Shown here piece by piece: positions 1 through 5,829 of a DNA stretch of 5,829 bases. The stretch is from Geobacteraceae bacterium (GTDB lineage: Bacteria > Desulfobacterota > Desulfuromonadia > Desulfuromonadales > Geopsychrobacteraceae), in the NCBI GenBank assembly GCA_027064785.1, contig JAMOPE010000433.1, positions 1 through 5,829 of the forward strand, in the 5' to 3' direction. The notes beneath the pieces are model-generated. The model was not told the origin of the DNA, did no database searches, and worked only from the letters and a program-made list of their open reading frames with translations. Made by a program: the position numbers and the translations under genes. The stretch's first letter is position 1; every line of letters begins with the position of its first letter.

Positions 1-1488
1 CTGACTAAGAATCTGATCGCAGACCGGTTGAAGGTGCTGAGCAAAAAGCTGATCGTAGCATGTCGAATATTTGGTTGGATTGGTGTCTGGTATTTCCTGA
101 TAATTTATATCGAATACATTGATCCCTTTGCTGACGAAATCTTCAATCTGTTTTGTTGCAGTATTACGAAAGTTACGTCCCAAATCGAGGATCTGCTCAA
201 ACGCGCCTTCTCCGGTAATAAATTTGGCAACCAGTTGTTGCAGTGATTCACTTGTTGTTTGCAGAGTAACAGCAATCTGCTCGGATGAAGTTGTTTTCTC
301 ACCGACAATATTACTTAAGTCGCGGATTTGTGAAACCTGCTGGTGTGTCTGCATGTTGGAAGCTGAAATTTCTTCCACCGAGGCGGTAATCTGGGTCAGC
401 AGTCCGTGGTTGTCATCGAACTCTTTAATCAGCCCACCGTAGTTATCGCAGGCAGTCTGTGAAACACTCATGGTGTGTGCTGCAGCCTGATTGATGGTAT
501 TTGCTTCAGCGAGCGCCGTATCGATACTGTCGAGCATGTCGGTGATTTGAATAGCGATTTGTTCACTGGCACTGTTGGCTTCTTCTGAAAGTTTTTTGAC
601 CTCACTGGCGACAACAGAGAATCCTTTTCCTGCTTGTCCTGCCCGCGCTGCTTCAACTGCGGCATTCAAAGATAACAAACCTGTCTGGAATGAAATCCCC
701 TGAATGGTTGAAATAATTTTTCGAATATCGCGGGATTTGTCACCCATGTTTTTGATGGTTTGATCGTGATGTTTGATCTGCTCAAGCATCTCCTCCATTT
801 TTTGATTAACTGATTCAAGCTCGCTGAGCGATTCCCGGGCAGAATTGAGACTTTCAGAGTTTGATGCGGCAATATGCTGGGCGTTATCAGAGATGTATCC
901 GAGAGTCTGAGTTGCCTGTTGGCTATTGTTGAAAACTACGCCCGATAGTTCGTCCTGATTTCCTGCTTGATTGGAAGCTTCTTTCACCTGGTTTAAAACG
1001 GTTGTTGCTCCGACAGCAACGTTAATCCCCATTTTTCTCAGGCTGTGGATTGTTTTTCTGAGCTGATCGAGAAAGCAGTTATAGTTATCTGCGAGATCAA
1101 GAAATTCATCGTAAGAGAGAGCCTGAAGCCGATTTGAGAGGTTAATCTCTCCACTATTCATCTCTTTTAACTGCTTGTTGAGGTCGTTGACCGGGCGAAC
1201 AAATAAATGCCGCAGAAATAGCAGCGAGCCGATGATAACAAAGGTGAATACAATAATCAGGGTGATTGCCTGCCCGATTGTCCGGTCGGCAATCGCATTT
1301 ATCTGTTCTGTCGAAATATTTCCACCGGAGCTAAGGGCGTCACGCAGATCGTTGATGTTGTAGTAGATGCAGGCAAATAGCAGGAGTTGCAGGAAAAAGA
1401 TAAAGGCAATGTTTCCAACCAGTTTACGTGTCAGTGTTTGAAAAAAACTCTTTTCGAGACTGACATAAATACTTTTGAATAGCTGCAT
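1..1488 (-). CDS. Methyl-accepting chemotaxis protein, C-terminus cut by window edge
   Basis: This is an inner-membrane chemoreceptor that would signal to CheA/CheW. The frame is open for 496 codons from the ATG at 1486-1488 to base 1, so the stop lies outside the window. Residues about 24-43 and 74-92 are two membrane helices separated by a loop of only about 30 residues, too small for a usual periplasmic ligand domain. A HAMP region follows (about 93-146, with Pro99). A long coiled-coil signalling domain has its conserved hairpin tip at about 257-301, including [11 protein letters not shown] and GKGF. After it, from about residue 437, comes a separate segment containing [14 protein letters not shown], which resembles a C-terminal sensor module I recall from other proteobacterial receptors, so sensing may be cytoplasmic. 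GAGGA (1494-1498) lies 5 nt before the start. The family is certain; the ligand is unknown. Confidence 0.94.
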   Translation of the reverse strand, partial: MQLFKSIYVSLEKSFFQTLTRKLVGNIAFIFFLQLLLFACIYYNINDLRDALSSGGNISTEQINAIADRTIGQAITLIIVFTFVIIGSLLFLRHLFVRPVNDLNKQLKEMNSGEINLSNRLQALSYDEFLDLADNYNCFLDQLRKTIHSLRKMGINVAVGATTVLNQVKEASNQAGNQDELSGVVFNNSQQATQTLGYISDNAQHIAASNSESLNSARESLSELESVNQKMEEMLEQIKHHDQTIKNMGDKSRDIRKIISTIQGISFQTGLLSLNAAVEAARAGQAGKGFSVVASEVKKLSEEANSASEQIAIQITDMLDSIDTALAEANTINQAAAHTMSVSQTACDNYGGLIKEFDDNHGLLTQITASVEEISASNMQTHQQVSQIRDLSNIVGEKTTSSEQIAVTLQTTSESLQQLVAKFITGEGAFEQILDLGRNFRNTATKQIEDFVSKGINVFDINYQEIPDTNPTKYSTCYDQLFAQHLQPVCDQILSQ

Positions 1489-1549
1489 AGGTGTCCTCGA
1501 CACGTGAAATTGACTGTATTAAATAAAACATGGTTATAAATATTATCAA

Positions 1550-1579
1550 AATATAATAAATTAAGTATAATAAAGTCAA
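1550..1579 (-). promoter_or_regulatory. Candidate sigma-70 promoter of the chemoreceptor gene
   Basis: On the minus strand TTGACT (1574-1579) and TATATT (1550-1555) are separated by 18 bp, each matching 5 of 6 consensus positions. The predicted transcript would start near 1542 and carry a leader of about 55 nt to the ATG at 1488. The surroundings are very AT-rich, so chance matches are possible. The hexamers are not a flagellar sigma-28 type. Confidence 0.5.
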
Positions 1580-1620
1580 GGTTATTGTGAGAACTGAATA
1601 ATATTTTTTTGGGGGGGTAG

Positions 1621-1998
1621 CTATTTTTTGAGAGTTGCAGCGAGGTTTGCGAAAGGGGAGTGGGAGAGGTGCTCTTGTGGTGTCTGGGTGTCGTCTGAAT
1701 CCGAGTCACGGTTGTTTTGAATTCCGCGAGTATGTTCGTGGTCATGACAGTAGAGGCACAGGAGTTCCCAATTACTGCCATCGGGAGGATTATTGTCGTG
1801 GTTGTGGTCTTTATGATGAACGGTCAGTTCGCGGATATTTTTTCCTTCAAATTCTCTGGTACAACGGGCGCAGACATGGGGAAATAATTTGAGGGCTTGT
1901 TCCCGGTATCCTTTTTGCCGCTGAAGTTCTTCCTGACGCATGTCTGAGACGAGCTGCTGTCGTTGACTGTCAGTTAACTTTGTTTTTTTAGATTTCAT
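1621..1998 (-). CDS. yajD: YajD-like HNH nuclease family protein
   Basis: This 125-residue protein closely resembles E. coli YajD, a small HNH-fold protein whose function, as far as I know, is not established. The core (about 30-89) contains a CxxC pair (Cys43, Cys46), the stretch ELTVHHKDHNHDNNPPDGSN with the His61-His62 centre, then WELLCLYCHDHEH with Cys81 and Cys84. This is the zinc-braced beta-beta-alpha metal nuclease layout. An N-terminal stretch of about 29 basic, Gln-rich residues precedes it. A polar acidic linker (about 94-114) leads to a PFANL motif matching the conserved PFA-x-L near the end of YajD. I chose the ATG at 1996-1998: the frame continues to a GTG at 2046, but that lies inside the ilvC terminator. 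The ribosome site is weak (AAGGA about 12 nt upstream). It probably binds or cuts nucleic acid; the target is unknown. Confidence 0.9.
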   Translation of the reverse strand: MKSKKTKLTDSQRQQLVSDMRQEELQRQKGYREQALKLFPHVCARCTREFEGKNIRELTVHHKDHNHDNNPPDGSNWELLCLYCHDHEHTRGIQNNRDSDSDDTQTPQEHLSHSPFANLAATLKK

Positions 1999-2024
1999 TT
2001 TGTCGTATCGTCCTTGTGCTGATA

Positions 2025-2060
2025 ATAAAATAGCCTCAGCTTTCACTGAGGCTATTTTAT
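2025..2060 (-). terminator. Intrinsic terminator after ilvC
   Basis: A perfect 15-bp inverted repeat (2025-2039 with 2046-2060) surrounds a 6-nt loop. The stem core is GCCTCAG/CTGAGGC, flanked by A-rich and T-rich arms, so the minus-strand RNA ends in CUAUUUUAUUAU as expected for a terminator. It lies 36 bp after the ilvC stop. The symmetrical A/T arms could let it work in both directions, but no plus-strand gene feeds into it. It separates ilvC from the downstream HNH gene, which therefore needs read-through or its own promoter; I saw no clear one. Confidence 0.85.
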
Positions 2061-2096
2061 CGTAATTTTGAACAGATATCAGTTTTTTTATCCGAT

Positions 2097-3569
2097 TTAT
2101 ACGATCGCTTTCATCCCCTGCATTGCAGCCCGGAGAACTTCGCCAACTTCTTCAACCAGGTGGGTACGGATCTCGGCGTTAACCTCCACCAGCTCCTGAT
2201 TGTCTACGCCGTTGTCTTTTACATCAAGACCTTTACCAATGACATCGGTATCAACGGCACTCATGAAGTCCTTCAACAGCGGGACACACGCATGAGCAAA
2301 CAGGTAACATCCGTATTCAGCTGTGTCAGAAATAATCCGGTTCATCTCATACAGTTTTTTTCGAGCGATGGTGTTGGCGATCAGTGGCGTCTCGTGGAGT
2401 GACTCATAGTAGGCGGACTCAGGTTCAATTCCGGCAAGCACCATCGTCTCAAAGGCAAGCTCAACCCCGGCCTTGACCATGGCAACCATCAAAATTCCTT
2501 TGTCAAAGAACTCCTGCTCAGAAATCTCCCCGGTGCCTTCGGTTTTTTCAAAAGCAGTCTGGCCGGTTTCTTCACGCCACTTCAGCAGGTTTTTATCGCC
2601 GTTAGCCCAGTCTTCCATCATTGTTTTGGAAAATTCGCCGGAGAGGATATCGTCCATGTGTTTTTCAAACAGGGGACGCATAATCTCTTTCAGTTCTTCA
2701 GCCAACTCAAAAGCTTCCAGTTTTGCCGGATTGGAGAGACGATCAAGCATGTTGGTGATGCCGCCGTGCTTGAGGGCTTCAGTAATGGTTTCCCAGCCCT
2801 GTTGAATCAACTTGACAGCCCACGGTGCATCGATCCCGTTATCGACCATTTTATCAAAACACAGCAGCGATCCGACCTGAAGCATTCCGCAGAGGATTGT
2901 CTGCTCACCCATCAGATCTGATTTAACTTCAGCGACAAAGGATGATTCCAGAACACCGGCACGATCACCACCCTGGGCCGAACAAAGGGCTTTCGCAATC
3001 TCAAGGCCGTCACCGTTGGGATCATTTTCACCGTGAACGGCAATCAAGGTTGGGACGCCGAACCCGCGCTTGTACTCTTCACGAACTTCACTGCCGGGAC
3101 ACTTTGGAGCAACCATGATGACAGTCAGATCTTTGCGAATCTCGGTTCCTTCTTCCACAATGTTAAAGCCATGAGCGTAGCAGAAGGTCGCCCCATTTTT
3201 TATCAGAGGAACAACAGTATTGACGACATCGGTGTGTTGTTTGTCGGGGGCAAGGTTCATGATGATATCGGCGGTTGGCAGCATCTCTTCATAGGTGCCG
3301 ACGGTAAAGCTATTTTCGGTGGCATTGAGGTATGATTGGCGCTTTTCTGCAATCGCTTCCTTACGCAGGGTATAGGCGACATCAAGACCGCTGTCACGCA
3401 TGTTCAGCCCTTGATTCAACCCTTGGGCACCACAGCCGACAATGACGATTTTCTTCCCTTTAACATAGTCACAGCCGGTCGAAAATTCTTCGGCCTCCAT
3501 GAAGCGGCAGGTTCCAAGCTCTTGTAATTTGCGGCTGAAGGGAAGTGAATTAAAATAATTTTGCGCCAT
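2097..3569 (-). CDS. ilvC: Ketol-acid reductoisomerase (NADP+), class II
   Basis: This cytoplasmic enzyme catalyses the second common step of valine, isoleucine and leucine synthesis: Mg2+-dependent isomerisation and NADPH reduction of acetolactate or acetohydroxybutyrate. The 490 residues align almost throughout with E. coli IlvC (491), the long form with a duplicated C-terminal knotted domain; the short class I form is about 330-340. The Rossmann motif GCGAQG is at 45-50. Arg69, Arg77 and Ser79 match the NADPH 2'-phosphate contacts. His133, Lys156, Asp218 and Glu222 match catalytic and metal residues, and the second acidic pair lies in the [10 protein letters not shown] stretch. The start is the ATG at 3567-3569, set by AAGGAGA (3576-3582) six nt upstream and by the conserved NYFN N-terminus. 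It is divergent from ilvY, which should activate it. All key residues are intact. Confidence 0.98.
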   Translation of the reverse strand: MAQNYFNSLPFSRKLQELGTCRFMEAEEFSTGCDYVKGKKIVIVGCGAQGLNQGLNMRDSGLDVAYTLRKEAIAEKRQSYLNATENSFTVGTYEEMLPTADIIMNLAPDKQHTDVVNTVVPLIKNGATFCYAHGFNIVEEGTEIRKDLTVIMVAPKCPGSEVREEYKRGFGVPTLIAVHGENDPNGDGLEIAKALCSAQGGDRAGVLESSFVAEVKSDLMGEQTILCGMLQVGSLLCFDKMVDNGIDAPWAVKLIQQGWETITEALKHGGITNMLDRLSNPAKLEAFELAEELKEIMRPLFEKHMDDILSGEFSKTMMEDWANGDKNLLKWREETGQTAFEKTEGTGEISEQEFFDKGILMVAMVKAGVELAFETMVLAGIEPESAYYESLHETPLIANTIARKKLYEMNRIISDTAEYGCYLFAHACVPLLKDFMSAVDTDVIGKGLDVKDNGVDNQELVEVNAEIRTHLVEEVGEVLRAAMQGMKAIV

Positions 3570-3632
3570 GTTGATTCTCCTTATAAAATGTATGGGGTGT
3601 TTCGTTATCTCACTGATTTTACGAATTTTTGT

Positions 3633-3661
3633 ACTATAACGTGAAAGGTTTGTTGCGTAAA
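3633..3661 (-). promoter_or_regulatory. Candidate ilvC promoter
   Basis: On the minus strand TTTACG (3656-3661) and TATAGT (3633-3638) are 17 bp apart. The -10 matches 5 of 6 consensus positions and the -35 matches 4 of 6, in keeping with an activator-dependent promoter. Transcription would start near 3626, giving a leader of about 57 nt. The -35 overlaps the candidate ilvY -35 on the other strand, an arrangement like the overlapping promoters of E. coli ilvYC. Confidence 0.5.
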
Positions 3662-3688
3662 TTGATTTATTTTGTATATTGTGTTGCG
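3651..3688. promoter_or_regulatory. Candidate IlvY operator region
   Basis: The 7-mer TGTTGCG occurs twice in the same orientation, at 3651-3657 and 3682-3688, offset by 31 bp or about three helical turns. Between the copies is a short inverted repeat, TAAAT-TG-ATTTA (3658-3669). The segment covers the candidate -35 of both divergent genes and the ilvY -10. E. coli IlvY binds tandem operators in the same place. The assignment to IlvY rests on position and repetition only. Confidence 0.4.
3653..3680 (+). promoter_or_regulatory. Candidate ilvY promoter
   Basis: TTGCGT (3653-3658) and TATATT (3675-3680) are 16 bp apart on the plus strand. The -10 matches 5 of 6 consensus positions and the -35 only the TTG. 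The start would be near 3687, about 31 nt before the ilvY ATG and inside the second TGTTGCG copy, which would suit autorepression. Confidence 0.4.
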
Positions 3689-3717
3689 CAGATCGAAACA
3701 GTTGTGGGGAGTATGGC

Positions 3718-4602
3718 ATGGATATTCGTGAACTTGAAGTTTTTTTGACGACTGCAGAGCTGCTCCATTTTGGTCGAGCGAGTCAGAGTTGCAATCTGAG
3801 CCCATCAGCACTGACCCGGACAATTCAACGGTTGGAAGAAGAGTTGGGGGAACTGTTGTTTCTTCGCGATAACCGAACTGTCCAGTTGTCAACTGCAGGA
3901 GAAAAATTTGTTGTCTATGCCCGGCAGGCGCTTCACGATTTTCAGACTCTGCAAAGTTCGCTATCGGGAAAACAGGTTTTTTCCGGAAATTTGTCGCTTT
4001 ATGCTTCAATCACAGCGGTTTACAGTTTGCTACCTGATCTCCTTGAAACTTACCGGACAAAATACCCTGATGTTCAATTGGAACTACGAACCGGAGCTGC
4101 AGAAAAGGCAGTTCTTCAGGTTGAAACGGGTGAAATTGATATTGCTGTCGCTGCGTTACCGGATCGAAAGCGGCGCGGAATTGAATTTTTACCGATTTTC
4201 ACGACACCGCTGATTTTTATTGCCGGAAAATCGCTTGCTGCAACGTTACCAAAAAATCGGGATGACAAACTCGACTTGACACAGGTTCCACTGGTGTTGC
4301 CGCAGGTTGGTTTGTCCCGGAGGAGGCTTGATAAATGGTTGAAGCAGCAGAGTATCTCGCCGAAAATCAGTACCGAAGTTTCGGGGAACGAAGCCATCAT
4401 CCCGATGGTGCATCTCGGGTGCGGTGTCGGAATTGTTCCGCAACTGGTTCTCGAACGCAGTCCGTTTGCTCACGATGTTGTCATTCTTGATGACGCACCG
4501 AAGCTGGAACCGTACGTCGTTGGACTTTGTTCAAGCCAACGCAATCTACAGAAACTACCGGTGAAGGCATTCTGGCAATTAGCCGAGAGCCGTTCAGCGT
4601 AA
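3718..4602 (+). CDS. ilvY: LysR-type activator of ilvC
   Basis: This 294-residue cytoplasmic regulator is very similar to E. coli IlvY (297 residues). The N-terminal winged helix-turn-helix (about 1-60) contains [24 protein letters not shown] and LFLRDNRTV, all close to IlvY. The effector domain (about 90-290) keeps the IlvY-like stretches [24 protein letters not shown] and [15 protein letters not shown]. In E. coli the inducers are acetolactate and acetohydroxybutyrate, the substrates of IlvC, and IlvY also represses itself; the same is inferred here from the conserved divergent pairing. The start is the ATG at 3718, with GGGGAG (3706-3711) six nt upstream; the frame is open a little further upstream, but the family begins at MD-x-R-x-L. 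The stop lies 6 bp from the end of the convergent selenoprotein gene, with no terminator visible between them. Confidence 0.93.
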   Translation: MDIRELEVFLTTAELLHFGRASQSCNLSPSALTRTIQRLEEELGELLFLRDNRTVQLSTAGEKFVVYARQALHDFQTLQSSLSGKQVFSGNLSLYASITAVYSLLPDLLETYRTKYPDVQLELRTGAAEKAVLQVETGEIDIAVAALPDRKRRGIEFLPIFTTPLIFIAGKSLAATLPKNRDDKLDLTQVPLVLPQVGLSRRRLDKWLKQQSISPKISTEVSGNEAIIPMVHLGCGVGIVPQLVLERSPFAHDVVILDDAPKLEPYVVGLCSSQRNLQKLPVKAFWQLAESRSA

Positions 4603-4608
4603 TCGAAC

Positions 4609-4827
4609 TTAGTCCTCAAGCATGTCGAGAATCGCGAACTCTGAAGGGAATTCTCCAGTCGCTTTCTTTGAATAAATGAGCTTGTCATTGACGACAATTT
4701 CAAAGACACCGCCACTTGACGGAATCATCTCCACTGTGACCGGGAATTGTTTCTCTATTTTTGCTGCCAAACTGGTAGCACGGGGGCGGTACCCTCACTG
4801 ATTACAGTATTCAATGCTGATCTTCAT
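4609..4827 (-). CDS. SelT/SelW/SelH-family selenoprotein with in-frame UGA (Sec11)
   Basis: This 72-residue protein is split by a TGA at codon 11 (4795-4797) that I read as selenocysteine. The N-terminus reads MKISIEYCNQ-U-GYRPRA, so the UGA falls exactly at the second position of the CxxU redox motif (Cys8, Sec11) of the Rdx family. The following GYRPRA matches GYKPK of animal SelW. The frame after the UGA continues with family features: an amphipathic helix ending in EKQFP, then SSGGVFEIVVNDKLIYSKK and a FP-S-E helix, to a normal TAA. The fold is expected to be thioredoxin-like, acting as a small cytoplasmic thiol/selenol oxidoreductase; the partner is unknown. AAGGA (4836-4840) lies 8 nt before the ATG. 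The gene starts 18 bp after the exonuclease stop, suggesting one transcript, and converges on ilvY. A SECIS-like hairpin follows the UGA. No selA, selB, selD or tRNA-Sec is in view. Confidence 0.9.
4762..4780 (-). promoter_or_regulatory. Candidate bacterial SECIS hairpin
   Basis: In the minus-strand RNA, UGCUACCA pairs with UGGCAGCA (seven pairs and one A-C mismatch) around a GUU loop. The loop's first base is a G, 23 nt after the UGA. From memory, bacterial SECIS models require a small stem-loop in the coding region with a G in the first two loop positions, about 16-37 nt after the UGA; this fits. The element lies within the coding sequence (codons about 16-22). A competing fold, GGTA with TACC closer to the UGA, has a C-only loop and fits less well. 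Confidence 0.6.
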
Positions 4828-4845
4828 TGGTGTCATCCTTATATT

Positions 4846-5517
4846 TTATCCAAAAAGGTTTCCAGTTGTATCAATTTGGTGATGGCGCAATTCTTTTGCC
4901 ATTTTTTGCAGGTAGTCGGGAACGCGATCCTTGCTGATTTTACCCAGATCTTTCAGTAAATCAAAAGAAATCTCTTCAAATCCGTAATCTGCTTTTAAAT
5001 CATCAATCTCTTTGAGCCATAGCGATGCTGCCATCTCGGCATCGGCCAACGCGCGGTGAAATTGACCACTGACGGATAGATTTTTATGACGAATCAGAGT
5101 TTCAAGTTTGTAGTTAAGGGCTTCCGGGTAGATCCTCCGGGCAATTAACAGTGTGCAGCCAAAATTAAGCAGGCGACGCTTACCGATGTGTGCCAGTTCC
5201 GACACCAGAAATTTTTGATCAAAAGAGGCGTTGTGGGCGACCAGCGGATAACTACCGATAAATTTTGCGAAATTTTCCATGACTTCGGTCGCAGAAGGGG
5301 CTTTTCCCAGCATGGCATTTGTGATACCGGTGATCGATTCGATCTCACGTGTGACGAGAAAACCGGGATTGATCAAACTTTGAAAGCGGTCGGCAATTGC
5401 TTCTCCGCGCAACAGAATTGCTCCGACTTCAATGACCCTGTCGCCCTGTTCGGGGTCCATTCCAGTTGTTTCGAAATCGAGGACAACGACAGTTTCTTCT
5501 GATTTGAATAAGTTCAA
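4846..5517 (-). CDS. DEDDh-type 3'-5' exonuclease (DnaQ/PolC epsilon-like)
   Basis: This is a single-domain metal-dependent exonuclease of the DnaQ superfamily, related to the proofreading subunit of DNA polymerase III and the PolC exonuclease domain. From the start chosen here (223 residues) the motifs are Exo I, VVLDFETTG (Asp14, Glu16); Exo II, LVAHNASFD (Asp100); and Exo III, FHRALADAE (His154, Asp159). All five DEDDh residues are present. A C-terminal tail of about 50 charged residues has no recognised domain. No ATG is available near the N-terminus. I chose TTG at 5515-5517 because GGAG (5526-5529) lies 8 nt upstream and the conserved domain begins ten residues later. TTG at 5590-5592 (248 residues) is possible but lacks a ribosome site. 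It may serve in repair or RNA processing rather than proofreading. The selenoprotein gene follows 18 bp downstream. Confidence 0.87.
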   Translation of the reverse strand: MNLFKSEETVVVLDFETTGMDPEQGDRVIEVGAILLRGEAIADRFQSLINPGFLVTREIESITGITNAMLGKAPSATEVMENFAKFIGSYPLVAHNASFDQKFLVSELAHIGKRRLLNFGCTLLIARRIYPEALNYKLETLIRHKNLSVSGQFHRALADAEMAASLWLKEIDDLKADYGFEEISFDLLKDLGKISKDRVPDYLQKMAKELRHHQIDTTGNLFG

Positions 5518-5690
5518 AACCTTTGCTCCAACAGCTGTGTTATTAACGGTTTGTTCTCTTTGATTCTTTGTCAGGTGACTTCCTACTGTCAATGGGTGTT
5601 TGGCATTATTTTTCGGTAAGGAAATTATCAGTTCTGGTGTATTGTTTTGGTTGTTGGCTTTCGTGACTTTTTCAATAAGCGGGGCAGGGG

Positions 5691-5829
5691 ATGGTAACAG
5701 AGAAAAAACGTGGGCGGCGTCCTAAGAAATACAGTCAGGCTGCACGACTGCATGATTTGATCCGGATCCTTGAAGCTCGTTACGGGGCGACGGTTGATGA
5801 ACTGGTGGAAGAATGTCAGGTGACCCGCC
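5691..5829 (+). CDS. WYL/DeoR-type transcriptional regulator, N-terminus only
   Basis: 46 complete codons are visible before the right edge. The protein opens with MVTEKKRGRRPKKYSQAARL, a basic arm, then a helix HDLIRILEARYGATVDELVEECQVTR that begins a helix-turn-helix. This is the N-terminal pattern I associate with WYL-domain regulators of Geobacter and its relatives (RGRRPKKYSQAARLHD), which continue with an RTIYRDL-like recognition helix and a WYL ligand domain, both outside the window. The start is the ATG at 5691: a TAA at 5676-5678 closes the frame upstream, and a G-rich stretch (5681-5690) serves as ribosome site. It is divergent from the exonuclease gene across about 170 bp without a convincing promoter on either strand. 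The family call is an inference from a short N-terminus. Confidence 0.75.
   Translation, partial: MVTEKKRGRRPKKYSQAARLHDLIRILEARYGATVDELVEECQVTR

Noticed and set aside
28..442. Plus-strand open frames at 28-246 and 119-442
   Set aside because: They are antisense to well-conserved chemoreceptor coding sequence and show no recognisable protein features.
1431..1781. Minus-strand 116-codon frame spanning the HNH end, the T7-G7 tract and the chemoreceptor start
   Set aside because: It crosses an AT-rich promoter region and overlaps two real genes out of frame; the translation resembles no protein.
1999..2046. GTG at 2046 as the start of the HNH gene (16 extra residues)
   Set aside because: These codons lie in the perfect ilvC terminator hairpin and its tail, there is no ribosome site, and an ATG at 1998 gives a length close to YajD.
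2160..3527. Several plus-strand open frames of 60-110 codons within ilvC
   Set aside because: They are antisense to a fully conserved enzyme gene, and none has a plausible ribosome site together with protein-like composition.
3679..3717. TTG at 3679 as the ilvY start
   Set aside because: IlvY homologs begin at the equivalent of the ATG at 3718, which has GGGGAG at good spacing; the extension runs through the candidate operator.
3570..3719. Start at 3719 giving ilvC 50 extra residues
   Set aside because: The extension is not in the IlvC family, would cover the whole divergent promoter region, and the ATG at 3569 has a strong AAGGAGA site.
4774..4793. Hairpin GGTA/TACC with an inner CGC/GTG stem directly after the UGA as the SECIS element
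   Set aside because: It has a C-C mismatch, a G-U pair and a CCCC loop lacking G, and lies close to the UGA; the hairpin at 4762-4780 fits the known pattern better.
4795..4797. TGA in the SelW-like gene as evidence of a pseudogene or a 10-residue peptide
   Set aside because: The frame and family similarity continue without change after the TGA, the TGA sits exactly at the CxxU position, and a SECIS-like hairpin follows, so recoding explains it better than decay.
4470..4959. Minus-strand frame 4470-4715 and plus-strand frame 4747-4959 in the ilvY to exonuclease region
   Set aside because: They overlap ilvY, the selenoprotein and the exonuclease in other frames, and only those three show family conservation.

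Overview
The window reads as ordinary bacterial chromosome: seven protein genes, five on the minus strand and two on the plus strand, with no mobile element, tRNA, rRNA or CRISPR array. I favour a Desulfuromonadia-type (Desulfobacterota) source. The reasons are the style of the regulator at the right edge, a UGA-encoded SelW-like protein, and a chemoreceptor with a C-terminal sensor region. The ilvY/ilvC pair and the YajD-like nuclease look gammaproteobacterial, so the placement is only moderate. No ribosomal or marker gene is present to settle it.

Layout from left to right. Positions 1-1488 (minus) hold a methyl-accepting chemotaxis protein cut by the left edge, with its own AT-rich promoter region. 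Positions 1621-1998 (minus) hold a YajD-like HNH nuclease. A perfect 15-bp hairpin at 2025-2060 ends ilvC transcription. Positions 2097-3569 (minus) hold ilvC, a long-form (class II) ketol-acid reductoisomerase. It is divergent from ilvY (3718-4602, plus), its LysR-type activator, across a 148-bp region where the two candidate promoters overlap.

Convergent with ilvY, and only 6 bp from it, is the main find: a 72-residue SelT/SelW/SelH-family selenoprotein (4609-4827, minus). Its second active-site residue is encoded by an in-frame UGA (4795-4797) in a CxxU motif. A bacterial SECIS-like hairpin lies just downstream. Conventional gene callers will miss this gene because the UGA splits it after ten codons. 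It sits 18 bp behind a DEDDh 3'-5' exonuclease gene (4846-5517, minus), probably in one transcript. The start of a plus-strand WYL/DeoR-type regulator enters at 5691 and runs off the right edge.

Functionally, ilvY-ilvC is a self-contained branched-chain amino acid switch in which the enzyme's substrates would induce its own gene. The exonuclease and the redox selenoprotein form a second unit, and the chemoreceptor and the HNH protein look independent. Every coding stretch is accounted for and no gap between genes exceeds 175 bases.
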